Numbered from the stretch's first letter, positions 48,357 through 58,428 are shown. The stretch: 64,000 nt of DNA from Pseudomonas sp. UFMG81 (GCF_015354575.1 NZ_JACAFQ010000001.1:212284-276283); one strand, 5' to 3'. Notes: generated from the letters alone by a model not told the origin. Made by a program: numbers and translations.

Positions 48357-49121
48357 TCAGCGTTCGGCCCAGAGTACCAGCACATCGGTGCTGAACGAGC
48401 CATCGGCTTCAACCTGGTAATACTGCCGTACTTCCTCACCCATGGCCTGCTGCAACTGGCGGATGGCCACCCGCAGCGACTCGGGGGTGCGCATGCGCTC
48501 GACCCAGGACTGCCACTCCAGGCGCAGGCGCTGGCGGGTATGGCTGCGCACATGCAGGCCGGCTTCGCTGACCTGGCGCAGCCATTCGGCGGCGCTGTAG
48601 TCGCGCACATGGCTGGTGTCACGCAGCACCTCGACCGTTTGCAGGTAGGTGTCGAGCAACGGGCTGCCTGGTGACATGACGTCGATGAAGGCCGCCACCC
48701 CACCTGGCTTCAATACCCGCCGCACTTCGCGCAGGGCCAGGCCCAGGTCGCTCCAGTGGTGCGCCGAGTAGCGGCTGAAGACGAAGTCGAAGCTGGCATC
48801 GGCGAACGGCAGGCGTTCGGCGGCGCCGCATTCGGTGCGAATGTTGGCCAGGCCGCGCTCTTTAGCCGCAGCCGCCACGACGTCGAGCATCGACTGCGAC
48901 AGGTCATAGGCCACCACTTCGCCGACCAGCGGCGCGACGTGGAAACTGACATGACCGGCGCCGCAACCCAGGTCCAGCAAACGGGCCGCGCCCTGCCCCG
49001 CCAGTGCGGCCTGCAGCAAGGCGAATTCGCTGCCCTGGGCGTGCACGGCGCTGCTGAGGTAGGCACTGGCCTGCTCGCCGAACTGGCGTTGGACCACGTC
49101 GGTGTGGGTGGTGCGGGTCAT
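48357..49121 (-). CDS. Class I SAM-dependent methyltransferase
   Basis: 254 residues from the ATG at 49121 (AAAGGA 6-8 bases upstream). SAM motif I is LLDLGCGAGHVSFHV (near residue 48), with post-I and motif II (FDFVFSRYSAHHWSDLG) following. It belongs to the UbiE/BioC-like Methyltransf_11 group; the substrate is unknown. It sits between leuD and leuB, a conserved place in Pseudomonas, though it has no known role in leucine synthesis. Confidence 0.9.
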   Translation of the reverse strand: MTRTTHTDVVQRQFGEQASAYLSSAVHAQGSEFALLQAALAGQGAARLLDLGCGAGHVSFHVAPLVGEVVAYDLSQSMLDVVAAAAKERGLANIRTECGAAERLPFADASFDFVFSRYSAHHWSDLGLALREVRRVLKPGGVAAFIDVMSPGSPLLDTYLQTVEVLRDTSHVRDYSAAEWLRQVSEAGLHVRSHTRQRLRLEWQSWVERMRTPESLRVAIRQLQQAMGEEVRQYYQVEADGSFSTDVLVLWAER

Positions 49122-49151
49122 GGGGAGATCCTTTGGGTTGTGTGTTGCCTG

Positions 49152-49268
49152 TTCCGGCCTCTTCGCGGGCAAGCCCGCTCCCACAGGTGCTGCACCGCCT
49201 CGAGGATCAGTGTTATCCCTGTGGGAGCGGCGGTTCGCCGCTGCGACTTGCCCGCGAAGAGGCCGGCA
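49152..49268. repeat. REP pair (inverted)
   Basis: CCGGCCTCTTCGCGGGCAAG with CCCGCTCCCACAGG at the left, inverse TGCCCGCGAAGAGGCCGG at the right. It separates the methyltransferase from leuD. Confidence 0.86.
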
Positions 49269-49284
49269 ATGTCACCTACTAACT

Positions 49285-49929
49285 TCAGGCGTCGCGGAAC
49301 AGCCAGGGCTGACTGGCGCGGTGCTTGCCTTCGAATGCCTTGATCGCGTCGCTGTCCTGCAGGGTCAGGCCGATATCGTCCAGGCCATTGAGCAGGCAGT
49401 GCTTGCGGAACGCGTCGATCTCGAACTTCAGTACCTTGCCATCCGGGCGGGTCACCGCCTGGGCATCGAGGTCAATGGTCAGTTGGTAGCCTGGGTTGGC
49501 TTCGACCTGCTTGAACAGCTCGTCGACTTCGGCAGCGTCGAGAATGATCGGCAACAACCCGTTCTTGAAGCTGTTGTTGAAGAAGATGTCGGCGAAGCTC
49601 GGCGCAATCACGCTGCGGAAACCGTACTCGTCGAGTGCCCATGGCGCGTGCTCACGGCTGGAGCCGCAACCGAAGTTCTCCCGGGCCAGCAACACACTGG
49701 CACCCTGGTAGCGCTTGTGGTTGAGCACGAAGTCTTCGTTCAGCGGGCGCTTGCTGTTGTCCTGGTAAGGTTGCCCGACGTCCAGGTAGCGCCACTCGTC
49801 GAACAGGTTGGGGCCAAAGCCGGTGCGCTTGATCGACTTCAAGAACTGCTTGGGGATGATCTGGTCGGTGTCGACGTTGGCGCGATCCAATGGCGCGACC
49901 AAGCCGGTGTGCTGGGTAAAGGCTTTCAT
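49285..49929 (-). CDS. leuD: 3-isopropylmalate dehydratase small subunit
   Basis: 214 residues starting [20 protein letters not shown]. It carries [15 protein letters not shown], the conserved aconitase-swivel segment. Its ATG overlaps the leuC stop (ATGA). It pairs with LeuC to isomerise 2- to 3-isopropylmalate. Confidence 0.97.
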   Translation of the reverse strand: MKAFTQHTGLVAPLDRANVDTDQIIPKQFLKSIKRTGFGPNLFDEWRYLDVGQPYQDNSKRPLNEDFVLNHKRYQGASVLLARENFGCGSSREHAPWALDEYGFRSVIAPSFADIFFNNSFKNGLLPIILDAAEVDELFKQVEANPGYQLTIDLDAQAVTRPDGKVLKFEIDAFRKHCLLNGLDDIGLTLQDSDAIKAFEGKHRASQPWLFRDA

Positions 49930-51359
49930 GCTGCGCTCCCTTGGATCAACTCGCGGACATCGATGAAGTGGCCAGTCACCGCGGCGGCGGCGGCCATGGC
50001 CGGGCTGACCAGGTGGGTTCGGCCACCGGCGCCCTGGCGGCCTTCGAAGTTGCGGTTGGAGGTGGACGCGCAATGCTCGCCGCTCTCCAGGCGGTCCGGG
50101 TTCATCGCCAGGCACATGGAGCAGCCCGGTTCACGCCATTCGAAGCCGGCTTCAAGGAAAATCTTGTCCAGGCCTTCACGCTCGGCCTGGGCCTTGACCA
50201 GGCCCGAACCCGGTACCACCAGCGCCTGCTTGACGTTGGCGGCGACCTTGCGGCCCTTGGCGATCTCGGCGGCGGCGCGCAGGTCTTCGATGCGCGAGTT
50301 GGTGCACGAACCGATGAACACGCGGTCGAGCTTGATATCGGTGATCGCCTGGTTGGCGGCCAAGCCCATGTACTTGAGGGCGCGCTCGATCGAGCCACGC
50401 TTGATCAAGTCAGGCTCGGCGGCCGGGTCCGGCACGCGCTGGTCGACGGCCAGGACCATCTCGGGCGAGGTGCCCCAGCTGACCTGCGGTTTGATCTGCG
50501 CGGCGTCGAGCTCGACCACGGTGTCGAACACAGCGTCGGCGTCGGACACCAGGCCTTGCCAGGCCTGCACGGCTTGCGTCCACTGCGCGCCCTTCGGTGC
50601 GTAGGGGCGGCCTTCCACATAAGCAACGGTGGTGTCATCCACGGCGACCAGGCCCACACGGGCGCCAGCTTCGATGGACATGTTGCAGATGGTCATGCGG
50701 CCTTCCATCGACAACTCGCGGATGGCGCTGCCAGCGAACTCCATGGCATGGCCATTGCCACCGGCGGTGCCGATCTTGCCGATCACGGCGAGGACAATGT
50801 CCTTGGCGGTCACGCCAGACGGCAACTGGCCGTCGACGCGCACCAGCATGTTCTTCATTTTCTTGGCGACCAGGCACTGGGTGGCGAGCACGTGCTCGAC
50901 TTCGGAAGTGCCGATGCCATGGGCCAGGGCACCGAAGGCGCCGTGGGTGGAGGTGTGCGAGTCGCCGCAGACCACGGTCATGCCGGGCAAGGTGGCGCCC
51001 TGCTCCGGGCTGATGACGTGAACGATGCCTTGACGCTCGTCATTCATCTTGAATTCGACGATGCCATATTCGTCACAGTTCTCGTCGAGGGTCTGCACCT
51101 GAAGGCGCGACACCTGGTCGACGATCGCCTCGATACCGCCCTTGCGCTCAGGCGTGGTCGGCACGTTGTGATCGGGCGTGGCGATGTTGGTATCGATGCG
51201 CCACGGCTTGCGGCTGGCCAGGCGCAGGCCTTCGAAGGCCTGGGGCGACGTCACTTCGTGGATGATATGGCGATCGATGTAGATCAAGGACGAGCCGTCG
51301 TCGCGGCGTTTCACCTCATGGGCGTCCCAGAGTTTGTCGTAGAGCGTTTTGCCAGCCAT
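49926..51359 (-). CDS. leuC: 3-isopropylmalate dehydratase large subunit
   Basis: 477 residues from the ATG at 51359. The 4Fe-4S ligands are Cys in [14 protein letters not shown] and the CSMC pair ([11 protein letters not shown]). [11 protein letters not shown] and [13 protein letters not shown] are also typical. First gene of the leuCD unit, divergent from a LysR gene. Confidence 0.97.
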   Translation of the reverse strand: MAGKTLYDKLWDAHEVKRRDDGSSLIYIDRHIIHEVTSPQAFEGLRLASRKPWRIDTNIATPDHNVPTTPERKGGIEAIVDQVSRLQVQTLDENCDEYGIVEFKMNDERQGIVHVISPEQGATLPGMTVVCGDSHTSTHGAFGALAHGIGTSEVEHVLATQCLVAKKMKNMLVRVDGQLPSGVTAKDIVLAVIGKIGTAGGNGHAMEFAGSAIRELSMEGRMTICNMSIEAGARVGLVAVDDTTVAYVEGRPYAPKGAQWTQAVQAWQGLVSDADAVFDTVVELDAAQIKPQVSWGTSPEMVLAVDQRVPDPAAEPDLIKRGSIERALKYMGLAANQAITDIKLDRVFIGSCTNSRIEDLRAAAEIAKGRKVAANVKQALVVPGSGLVKAQAEREGLDKIFLEAGFEWREPGCSMCLAMNPDRLESGEHCASTSNRNFEGRQGAGGRTHLVSPAMAAAAAVTGHFIDVRELIQGSAA

Positions 51360-51424
51360 CAGACTGTTCCTCATCAGCGTCTTTCTATGCCAAAGACCCC
51401 TTGGCTTGTACGGACGATGCTATG

Positions 51425-51450
51425 GCGATAGATTGAATAACTCAAATTCA
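51425..51450. promoter_or_regulatory. Candidate LysR-type operator between leuC and the LysR gene
   Basis: TTGA-N5-TCAA (51433-51445) lies about 45-57 bases before the LysR start and 75-85 before leuC. LysR regulators often bind such T-N11-A dyads in divergent spacers. It is not a perfect match to a known site. Confidence 0.4.
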
Positions 51451-51489
51451 TAATTTTCATGCTTTGCATAACCATCAGGAATTCGAACG

Positions 51490-52368
51490 ATGGACCTGGC
51501 CAACCTCAGCGCCTTCATCGCGATTGCCGAAACCGGCAGCTTCTCCGGCGCCGGCGAACGCCTGCACCTCACCCAACCGGCGATCAGCAAACGCATCGCC
51601 GGGCTGGAACAGCAACTGGACGTACGCCTGTTCGACCGCCTGGGCCGTGAGGTCACGCTGACTGAAGCTGGCCGCGCCCTGCTGCCCCGCGCCTACCAGA
51701 TCCTCAATGTGCTCGATGATACCCGCCGCGCGCTGACCAACCTCACCGGGGAGGTGAGCGGTCGCCTCACCCTGGCCACCAGCCACCACATCGGCCTGCA
51801 CCGCCTGCCCCCCTTGCTGCGGGCGTTCACCCGCCAGCACCCGGCGGTGGCCCTGGACATCCAGTTCATGGATTCGGAGCAGGCGTATGACGAAATCCTC
51901 CATGGCCGGGCGGAAATCGCCGTGATCACCCTGGCGCCGGAGCCGCACCACCTGGTCAAGGCGGTGGCCGTGTGGGATGACGCCCTGGACTTCGTCGCCG
52001 CGCCCGAACACCCGCTGGCCCGTGACGGCCAGGTCAGCCTGGCCGACGTGGCCCGCCACCCGGCGGTGTTCCCCGGCGGCAATACCTTCACCCATCACAT
52101 CGTCCAACGGCTGTTCGAAAGCCAAGGCCTGACCCCGAACATCGCCATGAGCACCAATTACCTGGAAACCATCAAGATGATGGTCTCCATCGGCCTGGCG
52201 TGGAGCGTGCTGCCACGTACTATGCTGGATGAGCAGGTGGCGCCCATCGCCCTGCCCGGCATACGGCTGTCGCGCCAGCTAGGCTACATCCTGCACACGG
52301 AGCGCACGCTTTCGAACGCGGCCCGGGCCTTCATGGCCCTGCTCGACAGCCACGCGGGGCCCGCCTGA
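51490..52368 (+). CDS. LysR family transcriptional regulator
   Basis: 292 residues. N-terminal winged HTH (LSAFIAIAETGSFSGAGERL, LTQPAISKRIAGLEQQLDVR), then a type 2 periplasmic-binding-like effector domain. Divergently placed from leuC, which suggests that it regulates leuCD with a leucine-pathway intermediate as co-inducer; this is inference from position. Confidence 0.93.
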   Translation: MDLANLSAFIAIAETGSFSGAGERLHLTQPAISKRIAGLEQQLDVRLFDRLGREVTLTEAGRALLPRAYQILNVLDDTRRALTNLTGEVSGRLTLATSHHIGLHRLPPLLRAFTRQHPAVALDIQFMDSEQAYDEILHGRAEIAVITLAPEPHHLVKAVAVWDDALDFVAAPEHPLARDGQVSLADVARHPAVFPGGNTFTHHIVQRLFESQGLTPNIAMSTNYLETIKMMVSIGLAWSVLPRTMLDEQVAPIALPGIRLSRQLGYILHTERTLSNAARAFMALLDSHAGPA

Positions 52369-52433
52369 CCGCTCGTCGTCAGCACGGCATTACATTCCAC
52401 AAGGACGCGTCATCCGCCAAAGGTCTGGTAAAG

Positions 52434-55400
52434 ATGCCCAAATCAGCAAACCGCTTTCCGCGCCTGCCGCGCATTCCTGCGGCCGATCCACAGGAATCGG
52501 AACAGGCCTGGCAGAACGCGCCGCAGCTGCTGGCCGCGCTCAACGGTGCACGCCTGGGTGCCTGGCTCTGGGATATCGAGACGGGCCGGGTCAGTTGGTC
52601 GCGCGGCACCCAGGCGCTGTTCGGCTTCGACCCGCAACGCCCGCTGCCCAACGACATCGATTACCTCGACCTGCTCCCCGAAGAGGATCGCGCCCGCACC
52701 CGCCAGGTGTTCCAGGCGGTGGTCAACGGCGAACCCATCGAGCAAGCCATGCGTCACCGCATCCGCTGGCAGGACGGTAGCGTGCACTGGCTGGAAATCA
52801 ACGGCAGCCTGACCCACGACGCCCATGGCCGGCGGCAGATGATCGGGGTGATCCGCGAGATCACCCGCCAGCGCGAACGGGAAAATGCGCTGATCAATTC
52901 GGAAAAGCGCTTTGCCACCCTCTTCCACCTGAGCCCCAACGCCATCCTTCTCACCCGCCGCCACGATGGCCTGATCATCGAGGTCAACCAGCACTTCGAG
53001 GACATGTTCGGCTGGCCAGGCGCCCAGGTGGTCGGCAAGACCAGCGTCGAGCTTGGCCTGTGGGTCAACCCCGAGCAGCGCCACCAGGTGCTGGAGGCCA
53101 CACGCGCCGGCAGTGGGCCGCTGATCATGGAGGTGCAGTTCCGCGCCACCAGCGGCAAGGTCCACGACGGCATCCTCTGCACCCAGGGCATCGAGCTGGA
53201 GGGCATCACCTACCTGATCAGCACCTTCATCGACACCACAGAGCGCAAACGCGCCGAGCAGGCGCTCAAGGACAGCCAGGAACGCCTGGATTTGGCCCTG
53301 GACTCGGCGCAGCTGGGCACCTGGGACTGGCACATCCCCAGCGGCATGCTCTACGGCTCGGCCCGCGCTGCCCAATTGCACGGGCTTGACCCGGTGCCCT
53401 TCCACGAGTCGTTCGATTCGTTCTTCGAGGGGGTGCCGGAAGACGAGCGCTCGGCCATGCGCAACGCCTACCGCAGCCTGCGCGAAGGCCCGGCTGGCAA
53501 CTACCAGATCACCTACCACGTGCAGCTGGAAAACGGCGCCTCGCGCTACATCGAAAGCCGCGCGCGCCTGTACCGGGACGAGCACGGCAACCCGCTGCGC
53601 ATGGCCGGCACCCTGCTCGACATCACCGACCAGGTGGAACGCGAACAGCGCCTGACCGCCTCGGAAGAGAAATTTGCCAGCCTGTTCCAGGTCAGCCCCG
53701 ACCCGATCTGCGTGACCCGCCAGGACACCGGCCAGTTCATCGAGATCAACCCCGCCTTCAGCCACACCTTCGGCTGGCAAGCCGACCAGGTGCTTGGCCG
53801 CACCGCCGAAGAGCTGGGCCTATGGGCCGAGTCGGCCGAACGCGCCCAGCGCATCGAACGGGTGATCCGCGACCAGGCCTTGAGCAATGTGGCGGTGGGC
53901 GTCAACCACCGCAACGGCACCGCCCTCACCTGCGTGATCGCCAGCCGCCTGATCAGCGTCGACGGCCAGCCCTGCAGTGTCACCACCCTGCGCGACATCA
54001 CCCAACAGCAGCGCGCCGAAGCCGCGCTCAAGGCCAGCGAGGAGAAATTCGCCAAGGCCTTCCACTCCAGCCCCGACGCCATCACCATCACCGAACGGCG
54101 CAGCGGTCGCTACCTGGAGGTCAATGACGGTTTCTGCCGGCTGACCGGCTACAGTGCCAGCGATGTGGTGGGACGCACGGTCTACGAGCTGGGCCTGTGG
54201 GCCGACGACAAGCAGCGCGCCGCCCTGCTCAACGAGCTCAAGGAGCGCGGCCGGGTGCACCACCGCGAGATGCTCGGGCGCAACAAGCGCGGCGACATCC
54301 TCACCGTGGAAGTGTCGGTGGAGCCGATCAGCCTCAACGAAACCGACTGCCTGCTGCTCACCGCGCGGGATGTCAGCCTGCTGAAGAATGCCCAGGCGCA
54401 GATCCGCCACCTGGCCTACCACGACCCGCTGACCAACCTGCCCAACCGTGCCCTGCTGATGGACCGCCTGAGCCAGCAGATCGCCCTGCTCAAGCGCCAC
54501 AACCTGCGCGGTGCGCTGCTGTTCCTCGACCTCGACCACTTCAAGCACATCAACGATTCGCTCGGCCACCCGGTCGGCGACACGGTGTTGAAGATCATCA
54601 CCGCGCGCCTGGAAGCCAGCGTGCGCCTGGAGGACACCGTGGCGCGCCTGGGCGGCGATGAGTTCGTGGTGCTGCTCAGCGGCCTGGAGGGCAGCCGCGA
54701 GCTGGTGGAGAGCAAGGTCCGCGAATTGGCCGATACCCTGCGCGAACTGCTCGCCGAGCCCATGTCGCTGGACGGCCAGCGCCTGCAAGTGACCCCCAGC
54801 ATCGGCGTGGCGCTGATCCCCGACCATGGCGCCACCCCCGCCGACCTGCTCAAGCGCGCCGACATCGCCCTGTACCGGGCCAAGGATTCCGGGCGCAACA
54901 CCACGCAACTGTTCCACACCACCATGCAGAAAGCCGCCAGCGAGCGCCTGCGCATGGAGAGCGACCTGCGCCTGGCCCTGGCCCGGGGTGAACTGGCGCT
55001 GCACTTCCAGCCCCAGGTCGACGCGCGCGACAACCGTATCGTGGGTGCCGAGGTGCTGTTGCGCTGGCATCACCCGCAACTGGGCCAGCAACCGCCGGCG
55101 CAGTTCATCCAGGTGCTCGAGGAAAGTGGCTTGATCCTCGAAGTGGGCAGCTGGATCCTCGACGAAGCCTGCGACGCCTGTGCGCGCATGCTGCAGGACA
55201 GGCTGATCGACGCCGACGAGTTCAGCCTGTGCGTCAACATCAGCCCCCGGCAGTTCCGCCAGAACGATTTCGTCGAACGGGTGCTGCGCAGCCTCGACGA
55301 CTACCGCCTGCCGCGGCACATGCTCAAACTGGAGATCACCGAGGGCATCGTCATCCAGAACCTGGAAGACACCATCAGCAAGATGCGCGAGCTCAAGCGC

Positions 55401-55730
55401 TACGGCGTGAGCTTCGCCATGGACGACTTCGGTACCGGCTACTCATCGCTCACCTACCTCAAGCGCCTGCCGGTGGACGCGCTGAAGATCGACCAGACGT
55501 TCGTGCGCGATGCCCCGGTCGACCCCAACGACGCCGAGATCGTCCGCGCCATCGTGGCCATGGCGCGCAGCCTGGAGCTGGCGGTGATCGCCGAGGGCGT
55601 GGAGTTGACCGAGCAGCTGGAGTTTCTCGAACGCCTGGGCTGCCACCTGTACCAGGGTTACCTGCACAGCCGGCCGCTGCCGTTGCCGGAGTTCCGGCAG
55701 ATGTTGCTGGAGGCACCGGCGGATTATTGA
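52434..55730 (+). CDS. PAS-rich GGDEF/EAL c-di-GMP protein
   Basis: 1098 residues, no membrane helix seen. Five PAS units: about 30-145, 150-275, 280-400, 405-520 and 525-645, each followed by a PAC-type (R/D)I(T/V) linker. GGDEF domain about 655-815: RLGGDEF is intact and RLED five residues upstream matches the RxxD inhibitory site. EAL domain about 830-1090: the signature reads EVLLRW (EVL instead of EAL), with NISPRQF, EITEG, DDFGTGYSSL, LKIDQTF and AEGVE retained. So both activities may be possible, with PAS inputs deciding. The LysR gene ends 65 bases upstream. Confidence 0.92.
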   Translation: MPKSANRFPRLPRIPAADPQESEQAWQNAPQLLAALNGARLGAWLWDIETGRVSWSRGTQALFGFDPQRPLPNDIDYLDLLPEEDRARTRQVFQAVVNGEPIEQAMRHRIRWQDGSVHWLEINGSLTHDAHGRRQMIGVIREITRQRERENALINSEKRFATLFHLSPNAILLTRRHDGLIIEVNQHFEDMFGWPGAQVVGKTSVELGLWVNPEQRHQVLEATRAGSGPLIMEVQFRATSGKVHDGILCTQGIELEGITYLISTFIDTTERKRAEQALKDSQERLDLALDSAQLGTWDWHIPSGMLYGSARAAQLHGLDPVPFHESFDSFFEGVPEDERSAMRNAYRSLREGPAGNYQITYHVQLENGASRYIESRARLYRDEHGNPLRMAGTLLDITDQVEREQRLTASEEKFASLFQVSPDPICVTRQDTGQFIEINPAFSHTFGWQADQVLGRTAEELGLWAESAERAQRIERVIRDQALSNVAVGVNHRNGTALTCVIASRLISVDGQPCSVTTLRDITQQQRAEAALKASEEKFAKAFHSSPDAITITERRSGRYLEVNDGFCRLTGYSASDVVGRTVYELGLWADDKQRAALLNELKERGRVHHREMLGRNKRGDILTVEVSVEPISLNETDCLLLTARDVSLLKNAQAQIRHLAYHDPLTNLPNRALLMDRLSQQIALLKRHNLRGALLFLDLDHFKHINDSLGHPVGDTVLKIITARLEASVRLEDTVARLGGDEFVVLLSGLEGSRELVESKVRELADTLRELLAEPMSLDGQRLQVTPSIGVALIPDHGATPADLLKRADIALYRAKDSGRNTTQLFHTTMQKAASERLRMESDLRLALARGELALHFQPQVDARDNRIVGAEVLLRWHHPQLGQQPPAQFIQVLEESGLILEVGSWILDEACDACARMLQDRLIDADEFSLCVNISPRQFRQNDFVERVLRSLDDYRLPRHMLKLEITEGIVIQNLEDTISKMRELKRYGVSFAMDDFGTGYSSLTYLKRLPVDALKIDQTFVRDAPVDPNDAEIVRAIVAMARSLELAVIAEGVELTEQLEFLERLGCHLYQGYLHSRPLPLPEFRQMLLEAPADY

Positions 55731-55747
55731 TCAGCGCGGCGCATGCC

Positions 55748-55940
55748 CTGCAGGAGCGGCCTTGTGCCGCGAAAGGCCTGCAACGCAGCCCCAGCGATGT
55801 CGGCGGCGTAACTAAAATCTGGGGCCGCTTTGCGGCCCTTCGCGGGCAAGCCCGCTCCCACAGGATTGCGCATTTCTCAACATATGCGCTGTACCTGTGG
55901 GAGCGGGCTTGCCCGCGAAGGGCTGCGAAGCAGCCCCAAA
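55748..55940. repeat. Composite REP cluster
   Basis: CAGGAGCGGCCTTGTGCCGC at the left, then TTCGCGGGCAAGCCCGCTCC and its inverse GAGCGGGCTTGCCCGCGAAG, flanked by GGGGCCGCTTTGCGGCCC and CTGCGAAGCAGCCCC. At least three REP units in a 190-base spacer between two convergent genes. Confidence 0.85.
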
Positions 55941-55997
55941 TGTGGCTTAACTGACTGGCATTAACCCGAAGGTGCCCTTTCGTTCATCCCGCCGAAC

Positions 55998-56441
55998 TCA
56001 GTTCAGCGCAGGCTTGTCGCCATTGATCGGGATGCGCTTGGCCTTGGCCTCTTCCGGCACGACGCGCAGCAACTCGATGCTGAGCAGGCCGTTGGCCAGG
56101 CCCGCGCCCTTGACCTCGATGTGGTCGGCGAGGCGGAACGACAGCTTGAAGGCGCGCTGGGCGATGCCCTGGTGCAGGAAGGTGACACCTTCGTTGCTGT
56201 TGTCGCGCTTGCCACCGGTGACGGTCAGCACGCCTTTTTCGACCTGCAGGTCGAGGTCCTGCTCCTGGAAGCCGGCTGCGGCAACCACGATGCGGTAGTG
56301 GTCATCGCCGTGCTTTTCCACGTTGTAGGGCGGGTAGCTGCTACCGGCCTCGTTGCGGGCGGCGGCTTCGAACAGGTCGTTGAAACGGTCGAAACCGACG
56401 GAATTGCGGAAAAGCGGGGCGAGAGAGAAAGCGGTGGTCAT
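55998..56441 (-). CDS. ibpA: Small heat shock protein IbpA
   Basis: 147 residues from the ATG at 56441, 9 bases after AGGAG (the ATG at 56447 is only 3 bases from it); the protein then begins MTTAFSLAPLFRNSVGFDRF. Alpha-crystallin/Hsp20 domain about 35-125 (YRIVVAAAGFQEQDLDL, GVLTVTGGK), with a C-terminal tail. It holds unfolded proteins for Hsp70 refolding. Control is by a sigma-32 promoter and a ROSE-like 5'UTR. Confidence 0.95.
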   Translation of the reverse strand: MTTAFSLAPLFRNSVGFDRFNDLFEAAARNEAGSSYPPYNVEKHGDDHYRIVVAAAGFQEQDLDLQVEKGVLTVTGGKRDNSNEGVTFLHQGIAQRAFKLSFRLADHIEVKGAGLANGLLSIELLRVVPEEAKAKRIPINGDKPALN

Positions 56442-56447
56442 GGTCAT

Positions 56448-56505
56448 TAACTCCTGAGATTCAGCAAGTAGGTCATTACGCGACCCGACTTCGGCATCGC
56501 GTACT
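56448..56505 (-). promoter_or_regulatory. ROSE-like RNA thermometer, ibpA 5' UTR
   Basis: The minus-strand leader has TTGCT (56467-56463) just before CAGGAG (56456-56451), able to fold over the ribosome site with a short GAATCT loop. Short ROSE-like thermometers of this form control ibpA in Pseudomonas (published family knowledge). The exact structure was not computed. Confidence 0.6.
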
Positions 56506-56511
56506 CAAGAG

Positions 56512-56537
56512 ATATGGCCTGGTGAAACGCTTTCAAG
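56512..56537 (-). promoter_or_regulatory. Sigma-32 (RpoH) promoter of ibpA
   Basis: On the minus strand CTTGAAA (56537-56531), 11-base spacer, GGCCATAT (56519-56512). This fits the consensus CTTGAAA-N11-16-CCCCATNT closely; only the two leading C differ. It lies 65-96 bases upstream of the start codon. Confidence 0.8.
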
Positions 56538-56569
56538 GGGAAAAGCGGAAATTCTGTTATCGCGGTGAA

Positions 56570-56638
56570 TTCATCGCGGGGCAAGCCCGCTCCCACAGGC
56601 CATGTAGAACCGTGGGAGCGGGCTTGCCCCGCGATTGC
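56570..56638. repeat. REP pair (inverted)
   Basis: ATCGCGGGGCAAGCCCGCTC and GAGCGGGCTTGCCCCGCGAT around a 21-base spacer, directly after the dusC stop at 56645. Confidence 0.87.
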
Positions 56639-56644
56639 GCCATG

Positions 56645-57616
56645 TCAGGCGACACAGGTCTCGATGGCCGGCATACCAACCCCAAGCAACCGACTGATCC
56701 TCTGGCAATCATCCTCCCGGCGCAGCTCGGCGAACAACGCCACCGCCTCTGGATAGCCACGGGTCAGCATCGCCAGCCACTGTTTCATCCGCCCCGGCGC
56801 ATATCGCGGTGACAGTTTGTCCTGGGCCTGGCGCCAGAATTCGCGCAGCAGCGGCAGCAGTTCACCCCAACTCATCGGTTCGTAGTCACGACCGTCACGG
56901 GCAGCGGCGATCTGCAGGGCCAGGTCCGGCCGCGAAACCAGGCCGCGCCCCAGCATGATGTCCTCGGCGCCGCTCACCTCGCGGCAACGCCGCCAGTCGT
57001 CGACGGTCCAGATTTCACCATTGGCGAACACTGGCACCTTGACCACATCCTGTACCCGCGCCACCCACTCCCAGTGGGCCGGCGGCTTGTAGCCCTCGAC
57101 CTTGGTCCGCGCATGCACCACCAGGTGCGCCGAACCGCCTTCGGCCAGCGCCGTTGCGCACTCCAGCGCGCCATCCGGGCTGTCGAAGCCCAGGCGCATC
57201 TTCGACGTCACCGGGATATGTGCAGGTACTGCACGACGCACTTCGCGCACGATCGTATGCAGAAGCTCCGGTTCCTTGAGCAGCACGGCGCCGCCGCGCG
57301 ACTTGTTGACGGTCTTGGCCGGGCAGCCGAAGTTCAGGTCGATCACCGGCGCCCCCAGCTCACAGGCCAGCGCCGCATTTTCGGCCAGGCACACCGGGTC
57401 CGAACCGAGCAACTGCACACGCATCGGCACACCGGCTGCGGTGCGTGCGCCCTGGCGCAGCTCCGGGGCCAGTTTGTCGAACGAGGATTCCGGCAACAGG
57501 CGGTCACAGACGCGGATGAACTCGGTGACGCACCAATCGATGCCTCCCACCCGGGTCAGGACGTCGCGCAGGATGTTGTCGACCAGCCCCTCCATCGGGG
57601 CCAGGGCAATTTGCAT
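56645..57616 (-). CDS. dusC: tRNA-dihydrouridine(16) synthase
   Basis: 323 residues of FMN-dependent Dus family. Start [20 protein letters not shown]; active-site Cys98 in [18 protein letters not shown] motifs in [10 protein letters not shown]. The Dus group that begins with APMEG and has CPAKTVN is DusC, which modifies U16 in the D-loop. Confidence 0.92.
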   Translation of the reverse strand: MQIALAPMEGLVDNILRDVLTRVGGIDWCVTEFIRVCDRLLPESSFDKLAPELRQGARTAAGVPMRVQLLGSDPVCLAENAALACELGAPVIDLNFGCPAKTVNKSRGGAVLLKEPELLHTIVREVRRAVPAHIPVTSKMRLGFDSPDGALECATALAEGGSAHLVVHARTKVEGYKPPAHWEWVARVQDVVKVPVFANGEIWTVDDWRRCREVSGAEDIMLGRGLVSRPDLALQIAAARDGRDYEPMSWGELLPLLREFWRQAQDKLSPRYAPGRMKQWLAMLTRGYPEAVALFAELRREDDCQRISRLLGVGMPAIETCVA

Positions 57617-57668
57617 GTGAGGGTCTCGGGGCGAAAAAGGCGGCAGTCTAACAAAGATCCGCCGCTTT

Positions 57669-58103
57669 TCAGCTGCCGATCAGCGCCGGGCCGTAGCCGT
57701 CGATGAATTCCGCCGGCATGCGCTTGGGCTTGCCACTGGACAGCTCGATGCAGGCGAAGGTGGTTTGCGCGCGCAGCAGGGTGACGCCATCGCTCGGGCG
57801 CTTGAGCTGGAAACGGCGGGTCATGCGCAGGCGCTGGTCCCAGTCGATGATCCAGGTGGCCAGTTGCAGTTCGTCGTCTTCGTAGGCGGCGGCGAGGTAG
57901 TCGATTTCATGGCGAACCACGGCCATGGCCCGGTCCAGGCGGCGGTATTCGGCCAGGTCCAGGCCCAGGCGCTGCGAGTGACGCCAGGCGCAGCGCTCCA
58001 GCCAGGTGACGTAGACCGCGTTGTTGGCGTGGCCGAGGCCATCGATATCCTCGCTGCCGACGCGAAGGTCGATGATGAAAGGTGCTGCGAGATCCCAGCT
58101 CAT
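57669..58103 (-). CDS. Hotdog-fold acyl-CoA thioesterase
   Basis: 144 residues from the ATG at 58103. The 4HBT (YbgC-like) pattern is clear: [20 protein letters not shown] (Asp in the active-site loop) and ARRF-like core strands, ending in a short C-terminal helix. It hydrolyses short acyl-CoA or similar. Upstream in-frame sequence runs through REPs and is non-coding. Confidence 0.88.
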   Translation of the reverse strand: MSWDLAAPFIIDLRVGSEDIDGLGHANNAVYVTWLERCAWRHSQRLGLDLAEYRRLDRAMAVVRHEIDYLAAAYEDDELQLATWIIDWDQRLRMTRRFQLKRPSDGVTLLRAQTTFACIELSSGKPKRMPAEFIDGYGPALIGS

Positions 58104-58175
58104 GCCCGCTTCCTTGAAGTAAAACCCGGATTTAGCAGGGCATTGCCGCGGGATGTCCAGTCTTTGCGCAGGATC

Positions 58176-58426
58176 TTGCCGGCCAATCGCCGGCAAGCCC
58201 GCATCTTGCGCGGTCTCTGTAGGAGCGGCCTTGTGTCGCGAAAGGGCTGCATCGCAGACCCAGCAATCGTGAATGCCACACAGGAAGCCTAGGGCCGCTT
58301 TGCGGCCCTTTCGCGACACAAGGCCGCTCCTACAGAAGATCTGTACAAGACAGTTGCTCCCACAGGGATTACCGCAATGCATGGGCTAGCGATTGGCCCG
58401 TAGGAGCCGGCTTGCCGGCGAACAGG
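58176..58426. repeat. Composite REP cluster
   Basis: Contains CCGGCCAATCGCCGGCAAGC, GTAGGAGCGGCCTTGTGTCG with its inverse TCGCGACACAAGGCCGCTCC, and a last unit GTAGGAGCCGGCTTGCCGGC. At least four REP-like units fill the 325-base gap between the thioesterase and the hydrolase. Confidence 0.85.
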
Positions 58427-58428
58427 CC

